A stretch of 6,288 nt of DNA, from the NCBI GenBank assembly GCA_005883855.1, contig VBAU01000222.1:1-6288 (forward strand). Direction: 5' to 3'. This document shows, one piece after another, positions 4,925-6,288 of this stretch (position 1 is its first letter; each line of letters begins with the position of its first letter). The notes beneath the pieces were generated by a model, which made no database searches, had not been told where the DNA came from, and saw only the letters and a program-made list of their open reading frames with translations. A program made the translations under genes and the position numbers. Origin of the DNA: Bacteroidota bacterium (lineage in GTDB: Bacteria; Bacteroidota; Bacteroidia; Chitinophagales; Chitinophagaceae).

Positions 4925-6103
4925 ATGAAGCTCCCTTCTCTAATTTTTGTTTTCTCGCTTACATTTTTATCTGTTCAAGCTAACCACATTACGGGAGGAG
5001 AGATCTTTTATACTTTAACTAGCCAATCGGGTAACAATTACACCTACGCCGTCACGTTAAAACTTTATCGCGATCATTTTTCTTCGGGCGCACCACTCGA
5101 TGCTGCTGCCCCAATTGCTGTTTTCGACAGGGTAACAGGTGCGAGGGTCTGGGATGGCACGATTCAGAGTACCAGGATCGACTTTTTGCAATTGGTTTCC
5201 CCTGGGCCATGTATCCTGAATCCGCCGCCAGTTTATTACGACGTTGGGATTTACAGTTTTAATGTAACGCTCCCTGCGTCTGCTAACGGCTATATAATAA
5301 CCTATCAACGCTGCTGCAGAATAGCAGGCATTAACACTTTAGTGGGGTCAAGTTCTGTCGGCGCTACTTATGTGGCAGAAATTCCGGGTACGAATCCGGA
5401 ACCTACGGGACCGGCCAATAACAGCGCACATTTTATTGGCCCGGATACCGTGATTGTCTGCCAACACAATGCTTTTACTTATAGCTTCAACGCCTTTGAC
5501 GCTGATGGTGATTCTTTGGCGTATTCGTTTTGCGATGCCTACGTTGGAGGAACTAGCGGTTCACCGGCTCCTGATCCGCCGCTGGCGCCGCCTTACCCAA
5601 TGGTTCCATATGTCCCACCATTTTCAGCGGGTAGTCCCATGGGATCACAAGTGGTGATCGATTCAAAAACTGGTTTAGTCACCGGTATTGCGCCTGACGC
5701 AGGCATTTATGTAATGACCGTTTGCGTGAGTGAATATCGAAATGGAATTTTAATAGCTACGCAAAGAAAAGACCTGCAGATAAAAGTGGGTGATTGCTCA
5801 ATCGCTGCCGCAAACTTGCCACCTCTCGCTATTAATTGTGACAGCTATACCTCGTTTTTTAATAATAGAGGTGATCAATCGCTGATCCATTCTTATTTAT
5901 GGACCTTGGGTGATCTGGCAAGTGGTGCAAATGATACTTCAACATTATCTAATCCCAACCATTTTTTTACTGATAACGGGTGTGTACACGGTCACACTTA
6001 TCACGAATCGCGGAGAGCCTTGTACGGACACGGGAAAAATGCTGATGAAGATTTACCCGGGATTTTTTCCTGGATTCAACAGCAGCGGAATTTGTGTAAA
6101 TAA
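4925..6103 (+). CDS. Secreted PKD-domain surface protein, N-terminal part, frameshifted near 5980
   Basis: N-terminal portion of a large extracellular protein of the kind that in Bacteroidetes usually carries many PKD repeats and a C-terminal type IX secretion or gliding-motility-associated domain. The signal peptide is residues 1-19 (MKLPSLIFVFSLTFLSVQA), with cleavage before NHITGG. The mature N-terminus 'NHITGGEIFYTL...YAVTLKLYRDHF' (20-52), 'GYIITYQRCCRIAGINTL' (122-139) and 'FDADGDSLAYSFCDAY' (191-206) match that family. A Pro-rich loop is at 214-233, and 'GLVTGIAPDAGIYVMTVCVSEYRNG' (250-274) resembles a cadherin- or Ig-like module. A PKD domain starts near 300 ('SYLWTLGD', 323-330; 'SNPNHFFTDNG', 342-352). 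From residue 353 the reading frame is wrong: the last 40 residues to the stop at 6103 have no PKD character, while PKD coding goes on in the next frame. It starts 21 nt after the hydrolase stop. Confidence 0.8.
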   Translation: MKLPSLIFVFSLTFLSVQANHITGGEIFYTLTSQSGNNYTYAVTLKLYRDHFSSGAPLDAAAPIAVFDRVTGARVWDGTIQSTRIDFLQLVSPGPCILNPPPVYYDVGIYSFNVTLPASANGYIITYQRCCRIAGINTLVGSSSVGATYVAEIPGTNPEPTGPANNSAHFIGPDTVIVCQHNAFTYSFNAFDADGDSLAYSFCDAYVGGTSGSPAPDPPLAPPYPMVPYVPPFSAGSPMGSQVVIDSKTGLVTGIAPDAGIYVMTVCVSEYRNGILIATQRKDLQIKVGDCSIAAANLPPLAINCDSYTSFFNNRGDQSLIHSYLWTLGDLASGANDTSTLSNPNHFFTDNGCVHGHTYHESRRALYGHGKNADEDLPGIFSWIQQQRNLCK

Positions 6104-6288
6104 GCCCACGCAGTTTGCAGACGCTACAACTACCCAATATGGTGTGGTCAATACATGGCGTTGGGATTTTGGAGTTTCCACTGCTTCCAATGACACATCC
6201 GACCAGCAAAATCCAACCTATACTTTCACGACGCCGGGCACATATAATGTGCGACTGATCTCTAGTTGCAGCAAGGGTTGCATCGACA
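5982..6288 (+). CDS. Continuation of the PKD surface protein in the shifted frame, partial at window end
   Basis: Starting at gtg 5982 (not a real start, just the resumed frame) the sequence reads 'VYTVTLITNRGEPCTDTG', which completes the PKD domain begun in the other frame. Next comes a linker with 'IYPGFFPGFNSSGICVNKP' and a second PKD domain: 'TWRWDFGVSTASNDTS' followed by 'QNPTYTFTTPGTYNVRLIS'. The WxWDFG and NPTYTFTTPGTYNV patterns are the two hallmark PKD motifs. The frame stays open to base 6288, so the gene continues beyond the window. Together with 4925-5980 this is one gene split by a single-base shift, caused by mutation or sequencing error. Confidence 0.75.
   Translation, partial: MYTVTLITNRGEPCTDTGKMLMKIYPGFFPGFNSSGICVNKPTQFADATTTQYGVVNTWRWDFGVSTASNDTSDQQNPTYTFTTPGTYNVRLISSCSKGCID

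Noticed and set aside
1..6288. CRISPR array, tRNA, rRNA or insertion sequence
   Set aside because: No regularly spaced short repeats, cloverleaf, rRNA-like sequence, transposase frame or terminal inverted repeats were found.

Overview
The window looks like chromosomal DNA from a member of the Bacteroidetes, probably near Chitinophagaceae/Sphingobacteriia. The grounds are the gene content: a DUF2339 membrane protein, a DUF4105/Lnb-type protein with a membrane tail, and a large secreted PKD-repeat protein whose N-terminus has the 'NHITGG...YRD' pattern of Bacteroidetes surface proteins. There are no clear Shine-Dalgarno sequences, and A-rich stretches precede the starts. This placement is from recognition of families, not from a search.

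Layout. Positions 1-286 hold no gene but carry a complex repeat (about 135-250) and a terminator-like hairpin (252-279). A minus-strand gene (287-1192) encodes a small secreted, probably lipid-anchored metzincin protease with thrombospondin type 3 repeats. A second diverged copy of the same ~120 bp repeat (about 1229-1360) lies on its other side. The protease is thus bracketed by direct repeats with gaps of only ~36 bp at each end, and its arginine codons differ from those of its neighbours. The unit looks like a one-gene cassette. A minus-strand DUF2339 membrane protein (1386-2717) follows.

A 58 bp gap separates it from a divergent plus-strand set: the DUF4105/Lnb-like protein (2776-4008), an alpha/beta hydrolase (3959-4903, overlapping the previous gene by 50 nt) and a PKD-type adhesin (4925 to beyond the window end, 21 nt after the hydrolase). 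The overlap and short spacing suggest the three are co-transcribed. No shared pathway can be read from them beyond the cell-envelope or secreted location of the first and third.

Most notable points: (1) the repeat-bracketed protease unit; (2) an in-frame ~33-residue insertion in the hydrolase, between the core strand carrying 'DLPGSG' and the nucleophile elbow 'GHSMGG', which contains a perfect GC-rich palindrome and looks like a mobile palindromic repeat that landed inside a gene; (3) a one-base frameshift near 5978-5980 in the adhesin, after which clear PKD-domain coding continues in another frame to the window edge.
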